Assembly (NCBI GenBank): GCA_015143295.1 | Contig: CM026562.1 | Span: forward strand, 4,378,639-4,442,638 | Direction of reading: 5' to 3' | Source of the DNA: Tetracentron sinense | Taxonomy: Eukaryota > Streptophyta > Magnoliopsida > Trochodendrales > Trochodendraceae | DNA: 64,000 nt | In this document: positions 10,368-22,673 of the stretch, piece after piece | Position numbering within the stretch: the first letter of the stretch is position 1 | Layout: each line of letters opens with the position of its first letter | Position numbers and translations under genes: made by a program | The notes under the pieces: generated by a model | Databases searched by the model: none | Seen by the model: only the letters and a program-made list of their open reading frames with translations | Told to the model about the DNA's origin: nothing

Positions 10368-10715
10368 AATTGGATAATGATTCATTAGCATTCTAGAAAT
10401 ATAAATACAATGCACTCTATTGTAACCGACTCCACTATCTTCTATATACCCCACGTACTTAGACATCTTCTCTAAGAGTACTTCTACTAACAAGGAAACT
10501 AACTAACTGACTCACTACTACAACTGAGCCCCTTGATGATTCATGCACACAACTACACATGTCCTTAGACCACATCAAAACAATAAATCCTTCATGTCCT
10601 ATGTTAAATTATTTGGAAATGGATGGTGGAATGCGCATTTCCACTATGTAGGAGAATGCTGGTCCTCATTGGTCCACGACCTATTTTTTAACTCTCACCA
10701 ATTATGGTCAAGTTT
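10368..10715. repeat. Dispersed repeat, region A right part
   Basis: It continues the repeat interrupted at 3597 and matches 22296-22673 (tggataatgattcattagca; ggtcctcattggtccacgac). The first five bases are the target duplication of the Gypsy insertion. Confidence 0.7.
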
Positions 10716-11908
10716 CGTTCACCCCTAACTAAGATTAAACAATTCAACATTGGTTTTTAGAAGAAAAAAAAAGGCTTAGGATTCTCTCAAGTTCAAACTG
10801 GGGAGAATCTCTCCGGTTTGAACCCCTAGAGGTCGCCACATGTCTCCTTTGACACCCCTTAACCATGGGTAAGGTTCACCCACCCCTAGGGCTCACCCAT
10901 CCATCCTTGGTTTTTTTTTTTAATATTAATTCTTTCTTTAAAATTAAAAAACTGTTTTTAATATTAAAAAACACTAAAAACAGTTTTTTTTTAATTTAAA
11001 AAATAATAATTAAAATATTATAAAATTAAGGTTATATTGTTGAATCTCAAGAGTTAGTAAACCTTAACAGCAATTAATAGGGGTTAAAAAGGACACGTGT
11101 TGACCTGTGGTGGTTGAACTGGTTGTGATTCGATCTTAGGTATGGTGCCCCTCAGCTTTGAATTAAAAAAAAAAAGTTTACTAAGGATTAGAATCCTCTA
11201 TTGTTAGAACCGGACTCCTTGGAGTCGGTTATAACTCTTATCCCACAAGTCAACACATATCCCTTTTAAGATTCACTAACCCTTATAGTTTAACCACCTA
11301 ACCTTGGTTTCTAGAAGAAAAAAATTAAATCTAAAAGTTAAAATTGTTAACTAGAGTTAAAACACTTTTGCGTTATAACCGAACTCCAAGGGTTATAATC
11401 GTAGAGGATTAGACATGTGGCATTGTCCAATTGAATTTCAAAAAAACTATCTTTTAACTATTTTGTAAAAAATTTAGTAGAGAGAAATACCTTTCTTCTG
11501 TCTAGTTGCAGTATTGAAATTGTTTACCAAAATCTCATGGTGGGTACAACACAAGGTGTTCCTACCCGTCAACAAGCTTCAAAGAATTGCCAAGAGTGCT
11601 AAGCCAAGTTGCGGTATTCACATGAGGTGTTTCAAACTCTCATATGGTTATAACATGAGGTGTTGCTACCAGTCAACTAGTTTAAAAAAATTGCTACAAG
11701 TTAAAAACAAAAAAACAGAAAGTTGAGAGGAGGAAATGATGGGTAATATCAGTTCTTGAGCTAACATGGAAAAATAGTGACACTATCTAACTTTTGCTTT
11801 TTAAATTGTTAAAATAATGAGAGAATCCCAACTTTATCTGTACTATCCATCCAGAGCTTAAAGAGGCACCAGAGCTTTGAGATCGGTAGAAAGTAACTGG
11901 GCATAGAG
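10716..11908. other. Upstream region of the dioxygenase gene
   Basis: No gene is seen. At about 10800-11140 there is a decayed fold-back repeat of the family seen better at 12933-13216 (left: gtcgccacatgtctcctttg; right: aaaaaggacacgtgttgacc). At 11505-11700 an imperfect direct repeat of about 70 bp contains acatgaggtgtt. I see no convincing TATA box before 11909. Confidence 0.45.
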
Positions 11909-14900
11909 ATGGAGTTTCCAGTGATCAGTATGAAGTTGTTGGAGGAGGAAAGTCCAGGCCACGACGAGATGGCCCGGCTTGCTCAGGCATGCCAGGAATG
12001 GGGATGTTTTCAGGTCATCTCTCTCTCTCTCTCTCTCTCTCATGTTTCTCTCTCTAGCTAGCATATATGGTGGCTAACCTGCAATCATGTCACAAACCCG
12101 CGGGTCAGATCTTTGATTTTGGAGACTCGGGTCAACAAAAGCATACGCAGTCAATAGATTGACTCATAGGTGTTGTGTTTGTTCCAATTCTGCACAAAGT
12201 GGGATCGATCGCCCACTTATAGAAGCCTCAAATTCCCAGCCGGACATGGGGCATGCTGAATGGCGTTTGCATTTCTCATTTGACCTGGGGCTACCCACCA
12301 GATCATGAGCTTGTTCATCATCATTTGTAGATCTCGTATACAATGTTGTTTCGAAATCGAAATCCGAGATTAACTATGAACTGGAGCTCTGGTAGTTCGC
12401 TTCACCGGCAAGAAGCCCAAACTTTTGCTCCTCGCTCTCACATAGCCGACCCTTCAACTATCATTAACTCGGGTTAGTTTTTTAGTGTTTTTTTTTCAAA
12501 AAAAAACCCAGGGCAAATGAGTGAACCCTAAGTGCGGATGAATCTTAGCTGCAGTTAAATTGTAGCTAAATGAGGTCAGAAGGAGGACACGTGGCAAGAA
12601 AATGAGAGCGAGCCGCCCCTCCTCACGTCACCGGCCGGGGATGGGATTTGGTCTTGCTCTAGCAAGACCAAAGCCCTTCTTGCTCTTGGTGGGCTTTGGA
12701 CATGTGGCGATAAAAGGGAGAAGATATCAAAGGGAGAGAAGTCAACAAACTAGGCAGAAAATGAAAGGACTTCTCTCCCTTTATCGCCACATGTCGGACG
12801 TTGTAGGTAGGCAAGATGGTTTTGGTTTTGCTAGATCAAGACCAAATCCCATCCCCACCGATAGAGGAGTTGATTATTTTCCTTGAATAAATAGATAAGT
12901 GGAGGAAAAAAAAAACAAAACAAAAAAAGCCAATCCGGTTATCACTCCTTGAGGTAGCCACGTGTCCCTCTTGACACCCCTTGACCGTGTTTAAGAGTCA
13001 CTCACCCCTAGCGTTCACCCACCCTTCTTTGTTTTTTTTTTTATAAATATTAATTATTTTTTAAAATTTAAAAACTGTTTTAAAGGTTTTTTTAAAATTA
13101 AAATATTTAAAAAAATCCATATAAAAAAAAAATCAAGGATGGGTGGGTGAATCTTAACCACAATTAACGAGTGTCAAAAGGGACATGTGGCTACCTCAAA
13201 GGGTGATAACTGGATTTGCTTAAATGGATTTGGCTTTAAAAAAAGGGTCCTTTTAGCACTAGCAGTTTGGTAATTACTAATACAAAGAAGGGCATTTCTT
13301 TTGCTAAACTTTTTTCATGTAATCTCCAAAGTACCCCTGTGAAAGGCTTATTTTGGGTGGCTCTGATTAGTCAATCTTATCTTTTATCTTTTATACTGTG
13401 TTATTTAATTATTTAATAGACAATAACCAAAGGACATGTGAGAGTGGCTAAAATTCTGGCCAAGGTGGAGATTTGTTGAGTATTGGCTCAATTTGTTTTA
13501 AATTGCCCGAGCGAGCATTACTTGGCTTGAGCGAGAATCTGATAATCCGGTTTCTATTTGTTCTAACTGAGCGATTGTGGCAAAACCCGAGAACCTTTCT
13601 CGAGTGAGTTTACTTGGCTCCAGCAAGTATCAGAAAATAGAAATGCAATTTTGGAAAATTTCCTATTTAGAATAGGAGTAGTTTCGTAGTTGAACTCATA
13701 CTAGATATTTAAGCTAGATTTCGGTTTAGTGTTTGTAAGTTAGTGAGAATCCAAAGATGGGGAGCACTAGTGAGAGAGAGATCTCTTGTAACCCATTGTT
13801 GATTCTCATAGTGAAGAACTCCAATCATCATCGCTTGTGGACATAGGCTTTTGGCCGAAACATGTAAATTGTTTGTATACTGTGTGATTGTATATTGTTT
13901 AGTTTTGTTTCTCCATTTGTTTGGTTGCTATTCATTCTGTTTCGATAGATCTTAGCTGGGGTAAATTCCGCAACAGGACAAGGGGTAGTTGTCCTAAAAA
14001 ACAATAGCTATAGTATATTTACAAAACGTATGGGCAAAATGAGCCAACAACTTGGTCCTCAAAAACCAGTAAGGGTTAGAACCCCACACCCCCTATGTTG
14101 GAAACTTGTCATGAATTCAACCCTAATTCTTGATGAACCGTTGACGACCCGCATGACGTTTTGTCTCTTTTATTGTAACCCTAAGTATATAAGAGGTTTT
14201 AGGGTTTATGTCGAAGAGAGAGAAGAGAGCGCCATAAACTGGGTGTAAAGGAAAATAGGTTTTTTGAGTGATTGTTTTGTAAAAATCTCATTGTTGAATA
14301 GTGGAATTGATCATCGTTGCCCGTGGACGAAGGCATCTTGCCGAACACATAAATCGTATCTTCTCTTGTGGTATGTTCTCTACTTTTTACTTTGCTTGAT
14401 TTGTTGTTTTAGATCGATTCATTGTCTTTACGCTTTTCGCACAACACCATAAACTTAGAATATTTCATCTTCACCTAATCACTCTCCACAAATTCATACA
14501 AGTATTAACATTTTCAGTCGACCATGCTCTTGCTGACCACAATATCGTATATTGCAGCTAATTGACCATGGGGTCCCAACAGAAACCATGGATTCCATTG
14601 CAGAATCTCTCAAGGCCTTCTTCAAACTACCCCTTGAGGAAAAAGTGAAAGAAACCGGCAATGAAGAGGGCGTGAGAAAACCAGTATATGACAACAAAGG
14701 AGTGTCTCTACTCAGCACTCACAAAATGGGCTACAACAAGAATGGAGTAGCTGTGTTCCGGTTACATGGCCAATGTGACGAACCCCCAGAGGAACCTAAG
14801 CCTGAGGGATGGGTTCAACAGATCATCCTTCCATGCAGCCCAGTGGTTGGTAGCCCAGAAATCAATTGGCCTACAAAACCAGATGGGCTACAAGAGAACA

Positions 14901-15588
14901 TTGAAAATTATGTGAAAGAGACGCAGCGGGTGGGGGAGAAGATACTCCGATGCCTCGCAGTGAATGTGGGATTAAAGCCAGATGCATTTGTGGATGCTTT
15001 CGGTGGGAGAGATTTGGCTACAATGATGATGATTATGAATTGCATGCCAGCAGTCCCTCTAGGTGCTGCTGCTTTGACTGCACCTCGACACCGCGACATT
15101 ACCGGTTTGAGTGTGCTATTAGTAGTCGATGGGTGCCAAGGTTTTCAGGTGATCAAGCACTAATTACTGCTAAATTCTCCAACATTGAGCAGTTTTGTCT
15201 CGTGAATAATAAAAAAAAATTAAAGTTTTGAGGGGAACGAAGTCAAAGTTTTACCATCTTGCAGGTATTCAAAGATGGGCAATGGTGGAGCGTGCCATGG
15301 ATGAACCGTCACACACTGGTCGTGAATTCGGGTGATCTGATGCAAGTGATTAGCAATGGAAGGTATAAAAGTGTGGTGCACAGAGCTGTTAATTGGGGTG
15401 ATACGATGCGGATTTCAGTTAATTCTATTTATAACCCGAACAAATTCGCAAAGATAGGACCTGTAGCTGAGCTCATCGATGAAGATCATCCTCGCCTTTA
15501 TGGAGAAGGGCGCCATGCGGATTTCCTGGAGGCAGTCAGAACCAAGCCCATAACATGCTTCCAATACTTCAGCTCTTTGAACTGCTGA
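11909..15588 (+). CDS. 2-oxoglutarate/Fe(II)-dependent dioxygenase (DOXC type)
   Basis: The gene has three exons, all in phase 0 with GT-AG introns: 11909-12013, 14558-15148, 15265-15588; 339 residues, the usual length. The N-terminal DIOX_N part reads MEFPVISMKLL ... LAQACQEWGCFQ / LIDHGVP. The C-terminal 2OG-FeII_Oxy part has the iron ligands HRD (in APRHRDITGLSVL) and the distal His in YKSVVHRAV, plus the 2OG-binding R-x-S (MRISV). Such enzymes couple 2OG decarboxylation to oxidation of small molecules in the cytosol: hormones, flavonoids, alkaloids. SNGRYKSVVHRA and IYNPN resemble ACC oxidase and its relatives, but the usual NYYP segment reads NCMPAVP. The substrate cannot be told. The first intron starts with a (TC)n run and holds four repeats. 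A broken partial copy lies at 38767. Confidence 0.85.
12637..12856. mobile_element. MITE with long terminal inverted repeats in intron 1
   Basis: The left end ggggatgggatttggtcttg and the reverse complement of the right end ggggatgggatttggtcttg are nearly identical for about 40 bp. Internal arms gcgataaaagggagaag and cttctctccctttatcgc extend the fold-back. No TSD could be fixed. It has no coding capacity. Confidence 0.7.
12933..13216. mobile_element. Fold-back MITE with about 100-bp arms in intron 1
   Basis: The left arm (atccggttatcactccttga, ggtagccacgtgtccct) and the reverse complement of the right arm (atccagttatcaccctttga, ggtagccacatgtccct) pair over about 100 bp around an AT-rich centre. 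Partial relatives with the gggacaygtg motif are scattered through the window. Confidence 0.7.
13474..13975 (+). repeat. Copia-type LTR (502 bp) preceded by a polypurine tract
   Basis: It begins TGTTGAGTATTGGC and ends CCGCAACA, so the ends are inverted TGTTG/CAACA. The bases before it, aaggtggagatt, are a standard Copia polypurine tract, so this is a 3' LTR whose element body is gone. The U5 part (catcgcttgtggacataggc) is typical. The right half (from about 13742) is repeated at 23567-23792, where the large Copia element has inserted in its last bases. Confidence 0.65.
13990..14440 (+). repeat. Second LTR-like sequence in intron 1
   Basis: It carries a TATA-like agtatataagagg at about 14185 and a U5-like block gttgcccgtggacgaaggca with a following aacacataaatcg, as in plant Copia LTRs. 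It is present in both copies of the duplication (also about 38204-38650). The exact ends are uncertain and no coding sequence is attached; probably a solo LTR. Confidence 0.4.
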
Positions 15589-17133
15589 AGCTGCATTTTT
15601 GGATAATGGCTAGCACCAGCTTGTTAAGCATGTAAGAGCACTGAATCAATCAATTAAATGTTCTATATCTGCTACTGCTCAGTTTCTTAGTCATATAAGA
15701 AGACTTGATTAATATATGGATTCAAAGACTAAATAAGGATTTTACTGTTATATTTTTCTTTGATCTTGTGTTCTCCAATTTCCTGTTAATGCATGATAAA
15801 AAAGATGATCCACCATTTAGTTCCTAACTATGAGATGATCCTTATGAACCAAATAATATAAACTTGATTTTTTATAAGTAAAATTTGTTCCTGAAATTCT
15901 TGCCATGTAAGTATAAAATTACAACTTCTTGTGCTATTCCGCTTCTTGGTAATTGCATCTGCATCCTCAACACTTCCTAGTAACAGAGGCAAAACAGCGG
16001 CTGCTGAACCAAAGAATGTGTAATTGATAAATGATTAGAATGATGCTCTATAATTCCTTCTAATTATCCATTATTTTGTCAATTGCTACTCAGCTACTGG
16101 CAAAATACTAGATTTACCCTACTTTTTGAAACTCAAAACCAAGATACTGCTCTCCCTAACTCATTCACTAGAGCACTCTCATACACAGCACACAGAAGTC
16201 CCAAAATTCTTGTGCTTTACCCAATGCCGTCTTATATGGTCCCAAAACCCAATCCCAAACTGGTAAGAACAACCACCCAAAAGCATTAAAATCATTTCGG
16301 AATTAGAAGTCCAAAAGATTGGCCCATTTGGCAACAATGGTGATGATTTTCTCATTCAAGAAAATAATTAATTCTCATAAGTTTTCATTCTTATAATCAA
16401 TTTTGTGCTATGTCTATTGTCACTTTTTCTTGTTCTGCTAAAATTGAGCCGAAACTTTTTTTTTGGACCCTTTTCATTCTTATAATCAAACTTTTCTTGT
16501 TCAAACCCTTTTACACTGTTTCTGTTCCTGAGATAAGAAATTTTTTTTTTTTTTTAGGAGAAAGATGCCAAACCAAATTCAGGTAGGTATCATGTTCAGT
16601 ACATCTAGTTAATACCCCGTATGCGACATTAATTACACGGTGTTAAAGGCATGGGATGAGATTCCAGACATTCCAACAACAATTAATGCGTAAAACATAA
16701 AGTACCTAAATCATTTTAAAGCATCCCCATAAAATAAAATAAAAAAGATTTTGTTTGGCAAAACAAGAGGAATTTTTCCTTACAATCCTCACATATAATC
16801 CATACTCAATTGTCAAAGCAAGCTACCTTTTACCAACTTGATAAACTATCTCAAACCTAATCAAGACAGTAAAATGCAGGACATCGACACAAGAACTAAA
16901 GGAATTCAGAACTCCATACCTCAGCCTTCTCAGCTGCACCATGTTCTTCAACTTTCAGCTGAAGTTCCATTTGTTTTAAATGTCCTCAGACTCTTCAGGT
17001 AGCCCAATCAATCTTCATAAAAAAAAAAATTTTAATTCCCAATCTGATATCCGGGTTAAAAAGGCAAATACCCGCCTATTAAGGAACCCCTAAATGCGAA
17101 CCCACTTAACCATTTAAAAGGAAAATAGTTAAC

Positions 17134-17275
17134 GTACCAGGAAATGGATCTCTAAACCTAATGTTGGACCTCATTGGTTCATGCCCTCCTCTTAAATACT
17201 CACCACAGTTCGAGAGTATTTAAGAAGGGGCATGGACCAATGAGGTTCACTCTTAGTTTTGGAAATCCATGGTAT
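17134..17275. mobile_element. Fold-back MITE shared by both duplicates
   Basis: Its arms pair around a short loop: ggacctcattggttcatgcc on the left and ggcatggaccaatgaggttc on the right. The same fold-back is at about 41540-41686 in copy 2, so it predates the duplication. Confidence 0.55.
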
Positions 17276-18472
17276 GCCTAGTAAAAGACTAAGGAAAATC
17301 ATTAGCGGACCCATGGGTATGTTAGCTATCCCAAGGATCTCTCTTCAGCCACCTGTGAAGGGAGCGAATTGTTTACCTTTTTATAATTAATGAATGGATC
17401 GATAAATAGCTACCCCCCATCATTGAGAGCCAATTTTGGGGAATGCCTTGCTAGTTACATTATTTTGTTAAGTTGATTTAACTTACATGAGTTATTTACC
17501 CCCAATTTTTTTTTAGGCTCCCTAAAATGTAGTGTGGAGCAGAAAAATAGGAAATCCCAATTTTAAGGATTTAATTTTTTTTTAAATGTGAAAAATAAAA
17601 AGATGAAAAAATTTGCCCTTAATTTTCTTCTAAGGTGATGAAAAACTTTAATTTGCGAAGAAGATGAAAGGAAAAATCTCCAACTTTATGTATATATTGA
17701 CCCAAATTCCAACTAATATCACTATTTTTATTGTTCCAGCTTCTACTATTGCTGTCACCACCATCACCTCCACCCACCACCACCACCACCAACTCCACCC
17801 ATGACTGCCGCTGTCATCGCTGATGCCTGACATTGCCGCCGCAAGTGAGTATATATAGATCTAAAATGGCTTAGTATTTTGCTTCTCTAAGACCACACGA
17901 ACAAGGCTGATCGTCTTCTTCTCCTTGTCAACAACATGGTGTCTTCTTATTTGTTTTTCTCGTCAACACCATATTCTTATTCCTGTCCGTCTTATTCTCT
18001 CAGCCCATTCATGAAATATCCCACCCATATATTTTTTCCCCTAAAAATTTTAAATTTTTAGCCTTGGTCCACTCTAAGAACTAAGAAATGGCTTTACTGT
18101 TCACACAAAAAATAGCCCAAAATTTTAGAATGTGTCATTTTTGTGTGCAAGTGGACACACAGATCTTGTGTGTTCCCAATAAGAGTGTACCATCTAAGCC
18201 AGTTACTGTTGCTAGCGCGTGACTTAAATTCCACTCGATATTAGGTTTGGGCCTCGGCCTATAGATCTGGCTCAAATATGGAGGCACAGGTATAAATTAT
18301 AATTCCCCCAAACGTGTGTGTCCACCAGCCTAATAGGTGCTTAGAATCAAACATGGTCAGTAGGGGTTTCAATGAGCAAGCCAGAATTTTTTTAAGAAAG
18401 CCCGGCCCATTTATAAGAAGTTTTTGAGACCCAATTTTAGTCCATTGACACTCCTCTGTTAGGAACTTAACC

Positions 18473-18790
18473 CTGCCTACTTAAATTTTCAATCAGTGAT
18501 ACGGCGTGGTCCTGACTAGGGCTGGAAATCGGGCGAAGTACAGGCTTTGCAAATGTGTAGGGTTTCGGGCTGGGCCTATTCAAAAATATTAAATTCAAAC
18601 CTTACCCGACCGATTCACATCCCTAGGCTGCCTACTTAAAATTTCAATCAGTGATACGGTGTGGTCCTAACTAGGGCTGGAAATTAGGCGAAGTTCAAGC
18701 TTCAAAGCCTTTGTAAATGTGTAGGGTTTTGGGTTGGGCCTATTCAAAAATACTAAATTCAAGCCTTACTGCCCCATTCCCATCCCTAGT
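18473..18790. repeat. Tandem duplication of about 155 bp
   Basis: The unit beginning ctgcctacttaaa(a/t)tttcaat occurs at 18473 and 18628, each containing gggctggaaat, gtgtagggttt and gggcctattcaaaaat. Both units are also present in copy 2 (about 43715-44030), where a Tourist-like MITE has landed at the start of the first. The tandem duplication is therefore older than the segmental one. Confidence 0.65.
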
Positions 18791-21066
18791 CCTGACCTAA
18801 CTTGTCATACGGTTATATTAGATTTTGGCGTAAACTCGGCCCAAACGCCGCTAGGCCTATAACCCAATCATGCCGGCCTAGCCCTAGTCGATTTTTGTTC
18901 CAGCCATGTTGGGACATTGTATATTGTGCACATTTGAAAAATTATCAAAAGCTAGGATTTGATGAATCCCACTTGTCCCAATGGTAGTATCTTTCCTTTT
19001 GGGGTAGGTTCCATGATTGAGTCTCGAGGGGTGTGATGGTTGTAATATCGACCTTCTACCAAGCTTCAAATGCTAAGCATTAACCCACTAACCTACACCA
19101 GATGATAACACTACTATCGATGTTGCAGCATCAATAATATGACTTGTACCCACAAAAATAGCTAAGAAGGTGTAAGGCATGCCCTTCCGTGAGGCATTGG
19201 GTTTATTTTATTTTTTTGATAAATGTGGGGTGTCCGAAGCTCAAAATTACGACTAATCCCCACGTCCTGTCAGGGGATATCCTCCCTCTGGCAACCGATA
19301 ATGAGGGTGCTCCCAGACTCGATCTCGAGAATCAACGGTTCGTCTTCCAACCACTGGGCTATACCCCTTGGGGGTCATTGGGTTTAATTCATAATGTCTG
19401 AATTTTTGATAGATTCCCATGCGGTTAGGGGGTATTTGATATGGGCATGAAGCTCAGCTCGAAAGTATTAGCTTGGCTAGAGCTTGAATTGACCGAACCC
19501 CGAATCGAGCTCGACTTGAAGCACAAAAGATATATTTTTTAATTTTGTTTTAGAAATAAATATTATAAATGGTATATTAAAATTATAAATATATTATTTA
19601 TAATTTTATAAATATTATAAAATATTATGAATAATAATATTGAAATGTTAAGCGAGTTGAACTCAAGCTGAACCGAGCCTCATTTGAGCCAAACTTCGAG
19701 CTGGGCCTAGCTTGAACTTGGCTTGATTGTAAGTTTGAACTTGAAAAAAAAGCTTGACTTTATTAAGCCAAAAAAGTTAGCTTAATCAAGTTGAGTCGAG
19801 CCTAGCCAAGCCAGCCCAGGATGTGGCTTGGTTTGAATACACACCCATGCTCAGCACGAGGGCGTTCACTGATTAATGATAAAATGTAAAAAAGTCAAGT
19901 GGAACCAGACTTGGCTATAACTATTGTTGCAGCCGGGCTGCGGACAACAAATGAACTACTCACTTAGAAGTTGTCTTACCTAATTCTTTTGTTATTAAAA
20001 TGAGAAATGATAGAGAAACGCACACTTCCTAACTATCAATGTGACAGTAGTGCGTGTCTCCAATTTTTTCTTGTTCCCTTTAGAACCTCTTAAAACCATA
20101 ACTTCTGTGGCCTACGCTTTATTAATATTAAAAAAATATGAATAATCGATTGCACGGTTAGCTTCTTAGAGGAATTAAAGGATGACAGATGCTTAATAAT
20201 GGTTAAGAAAATTAACCTTCAAGATTTAATTTATTTTGAGATTTGTTAAAATTTAATTGAGTGGTCAGCTATGTAAAAGGATCTTGCAGCCCCTTAACCA
20301 TAACTATGAGAGAAGGAAAATGTTTAACTTACTGCATATAGATAGTTTGATGAATATGATATAAAATCAAATAATTCAGTAATTTTAAAAATAGTTCATT
20401 GTATAACATTGTACAATGAAAAGAAAAAAATTGCAATCAGATATGTTTGGCATTTTTGAAAACCATTTGAATCAACTATTTTAGTCATTCAAATGGTTTA
20501 CTTTATGTTTCTACTATTTAACAAAATGTGGGTCTCATCGGTTGGCGCCCTACATTTTTTTGATTTGTAATTAAGAGAATATATTAATTTTTTTAAAAAT
20601 TCACATATCCTTAAAGTTAAGCAATTCAATCTAGATTTCTAAAATAATAAAAAATAAAAATCTCAATTTTAATTTAATTAAACTTAACTAAGGTTAAAGA
20701 AGTGTTAAAATAGACATGAAAACACGGCCGTGCGTTAGATCACATACGAAGGGTTACACTGCTGAAAAGAAAAAGGTAATAACTGAAACATTTAAAAGGT
20801 GTGGCAGCTCATTAATTGTTTGTAGCCTTAGGCTTCAACCAAGCAGAGTAAATGAATGAGACATCTGCTTGCTATTTTAGGTCTACACATCAAAAAATAA
20901 TTTATTCGCAAATCTTCCAAAGAGGCAACTTGGTGGCTACAAATGTCAAACACTTTATTATTTTATTTTTTAAAACCGTAAAACTATCAAACATATCCAC
21001 ATACTCTTGCACATGTGGAAATGTTGGGAGTAAATGCGGTGGTCCTCTTTATAATAATAATAATAA

Positions 21067-21358
21067 GGCTTCGGATTGTCTCTGGCTAAGCCAGAAAGGG
21101 CTCTCGGGGTTCCATACATTGTGCAGCAGCTGGCAGAAAAATGGGGAGAAGTCATTTATTTTCTCCCCACGATTTTTGACTTCTCCCCATTTGATATCTC
21201 TCCCCTTTATTCTCACACACTTATCGCCACATGTCTATTTGTGTGTGGAGAAATCAAAATCATGGGCCCCATGATTTTGATTTCTCCACCACATGTCACC
21301 TATTCTATGGAACCCGGAGATAAGCCCTTTCTGGCTTCGCCAGAGGCAAGCCAAAGCC
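21067..21358. mobile_element. MITE with GGCTTCGGATT ends, present only in copy 1
   Basis: The left end ggcttcggattgtctctggc and the reverse complement of the right end ggctttggcttgcctctggc pair, and the similarity continues through aagccagaaagggct. Copy 2 has an uninterrupted ataataataaatgaaaat here, so this is an insertion. TAA flanks both sides, but the site is a TAA run, so the TSD length is ambiguous. Confidence 0.75.
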
Positions 21359-21548
21359 TAATAATACATGAGAATCCCACTTGGAAGACTCGATTGGCTA
21401 AATTCAGTATCACTGTAATTTGTGCCCCCCCATTTTAATTGCAAGAATTGATGTATAAGAAATAAAATTATATATATATATATATATAATAGCATAAGAT
21501 ATAGAATTTATGGGATTCAGTGTAAAAGAATAAGTCCATGGGAATAGT

Positions 21549-22673
21549 ATGCAAGTCTTTCATTATGAGAATTGCGATAAAAGAAAATATAAGAAGATGC
21601 ATTTCAAAACTTGAAACCCACACTCAAAAATTTTTGTACGTCCCTCTTTCTCTTCCACTCTTAAACCCGTGAAAACCTCGCAACTGACTTTTGTTCTCTG
21701 TTAACGGCTCCAAAAATATCTCTCTCTTTTTGTTACTTGGTTTATAAAATCTAATGAATAAAAGAGTCTTAACCGTTGGATTAAGAGATGGTCTAACAAT
21801 TAAAATAAAGACATAAATCTAACAGTTTGAATTTTCTCAAAGGGGCAGAATTTTTTATTTTTTTTTTGCTGAGAACCAAGTTCATGGGTCATCCCATATG
21901 TTTGTGTACACCTATACCATCTTAAATTAAATAAGATAAGAATAAATTTAGCTTGTTTATTTTCCCTCAAAAGTTCAAGGGGCTCTAGCTAGCGACTCCG
22001 TGCCTACTGGCACACTCAAAATAAAATTATTTTTTAAAAGTTGAGGTAAGGGGGCTACAGGCCCTAGGCCCTAGGCCCTAGGCCCTAGGCCCCATGTGGT
22101 GGCTCCATCCCATGCTCAAAGGTAATGTATCTGAAGGGTACCTTTCCTTCCCAAACCTATCTTCGCAATAAAAAAACAAGTACAAGAGAGTAAAATAGAG
22201 TAAACTGAGGTTCTCTTTAAGGGGAATCCAAAACCTCCAATGGTTTACTTTGAGGGCAGCCTTCCTCCACAAGATCAAATACAAACTGATTGTTCTAAAC
22301 TGGATAATGATTCATTAGCATTCTAAAAATCTAAATACAATGCACTCTATTGTAACTGACTCCACTATCTTCTATATACCCTCACGTACTAGACATCTTC
22401 TCTAAGAGTACTTCTACTAACAAGGAAACTAACTAACTAACTCACTACAACTAAGCCCCATGATAACTCATGCACACAACTACACTTGCCCTTAGATTGC
22501 ATCAAAACAATAAATCCCTCATGTCCTAGGTTAAATTATTGGGAAATGGATGGTGGAATGCGTATTTCCACTATGTAAGAGAATGCTGGTCCTCATTGGT
22601 CCACGACCAAATTTTTTTTTTTGATGGAACAACCAATATTTTTAACACACCAATTGTGGTGAAGTTTTATTCT
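21549..22673. repeat. Dispersed repeat, region B
   Basis: This is the same repeat as region A (2876-3597 plus 10368-10715) without the Gypsy element. At 22061-22088 it has four tandem copies of GCCCTAG that region A lacks. The right end runs into the poly-T at 22674. No gene is recognised. Confidence 0.7.

Larger units (their letters stand above)
13742..21465. repeat. Segmental duplication, copy 1
   Basis: Sequence from mid-LTR through dioxygenase exons 2-3 and about 5.9 kb of 3' flank recurs in order at 23567-46133. Similarity is high and collinear, ending near aagaaataaaatta (21465) and aagaaatgaaatta (46133). Copy 1 lacks the large Copia insertion and the GGT-rich MITE. It has a 292-bp MITE (21067-21358) and a stretch of about 185 bp (around 20335-20515) that copy 2 lacks. 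Outside the dioxygenase exons no gene is visible from 15589 to 21465. Confidence 0.85.

Noticed and set aside
13972..13980. PBS directly after the 502-bp LTR
   Set aside because: The following bases (ggacaagggg) do not match any tRNA 3' end; a polypurine tract precedes the LTR, so it is a 3' LTR and not a 5' one.
20970..21438. Overlapping frames around the GGCTTCGG MITE
   Set aside because: They run across the MITE boundary, which is an insertion absent from the other copy, so they are chance frames.
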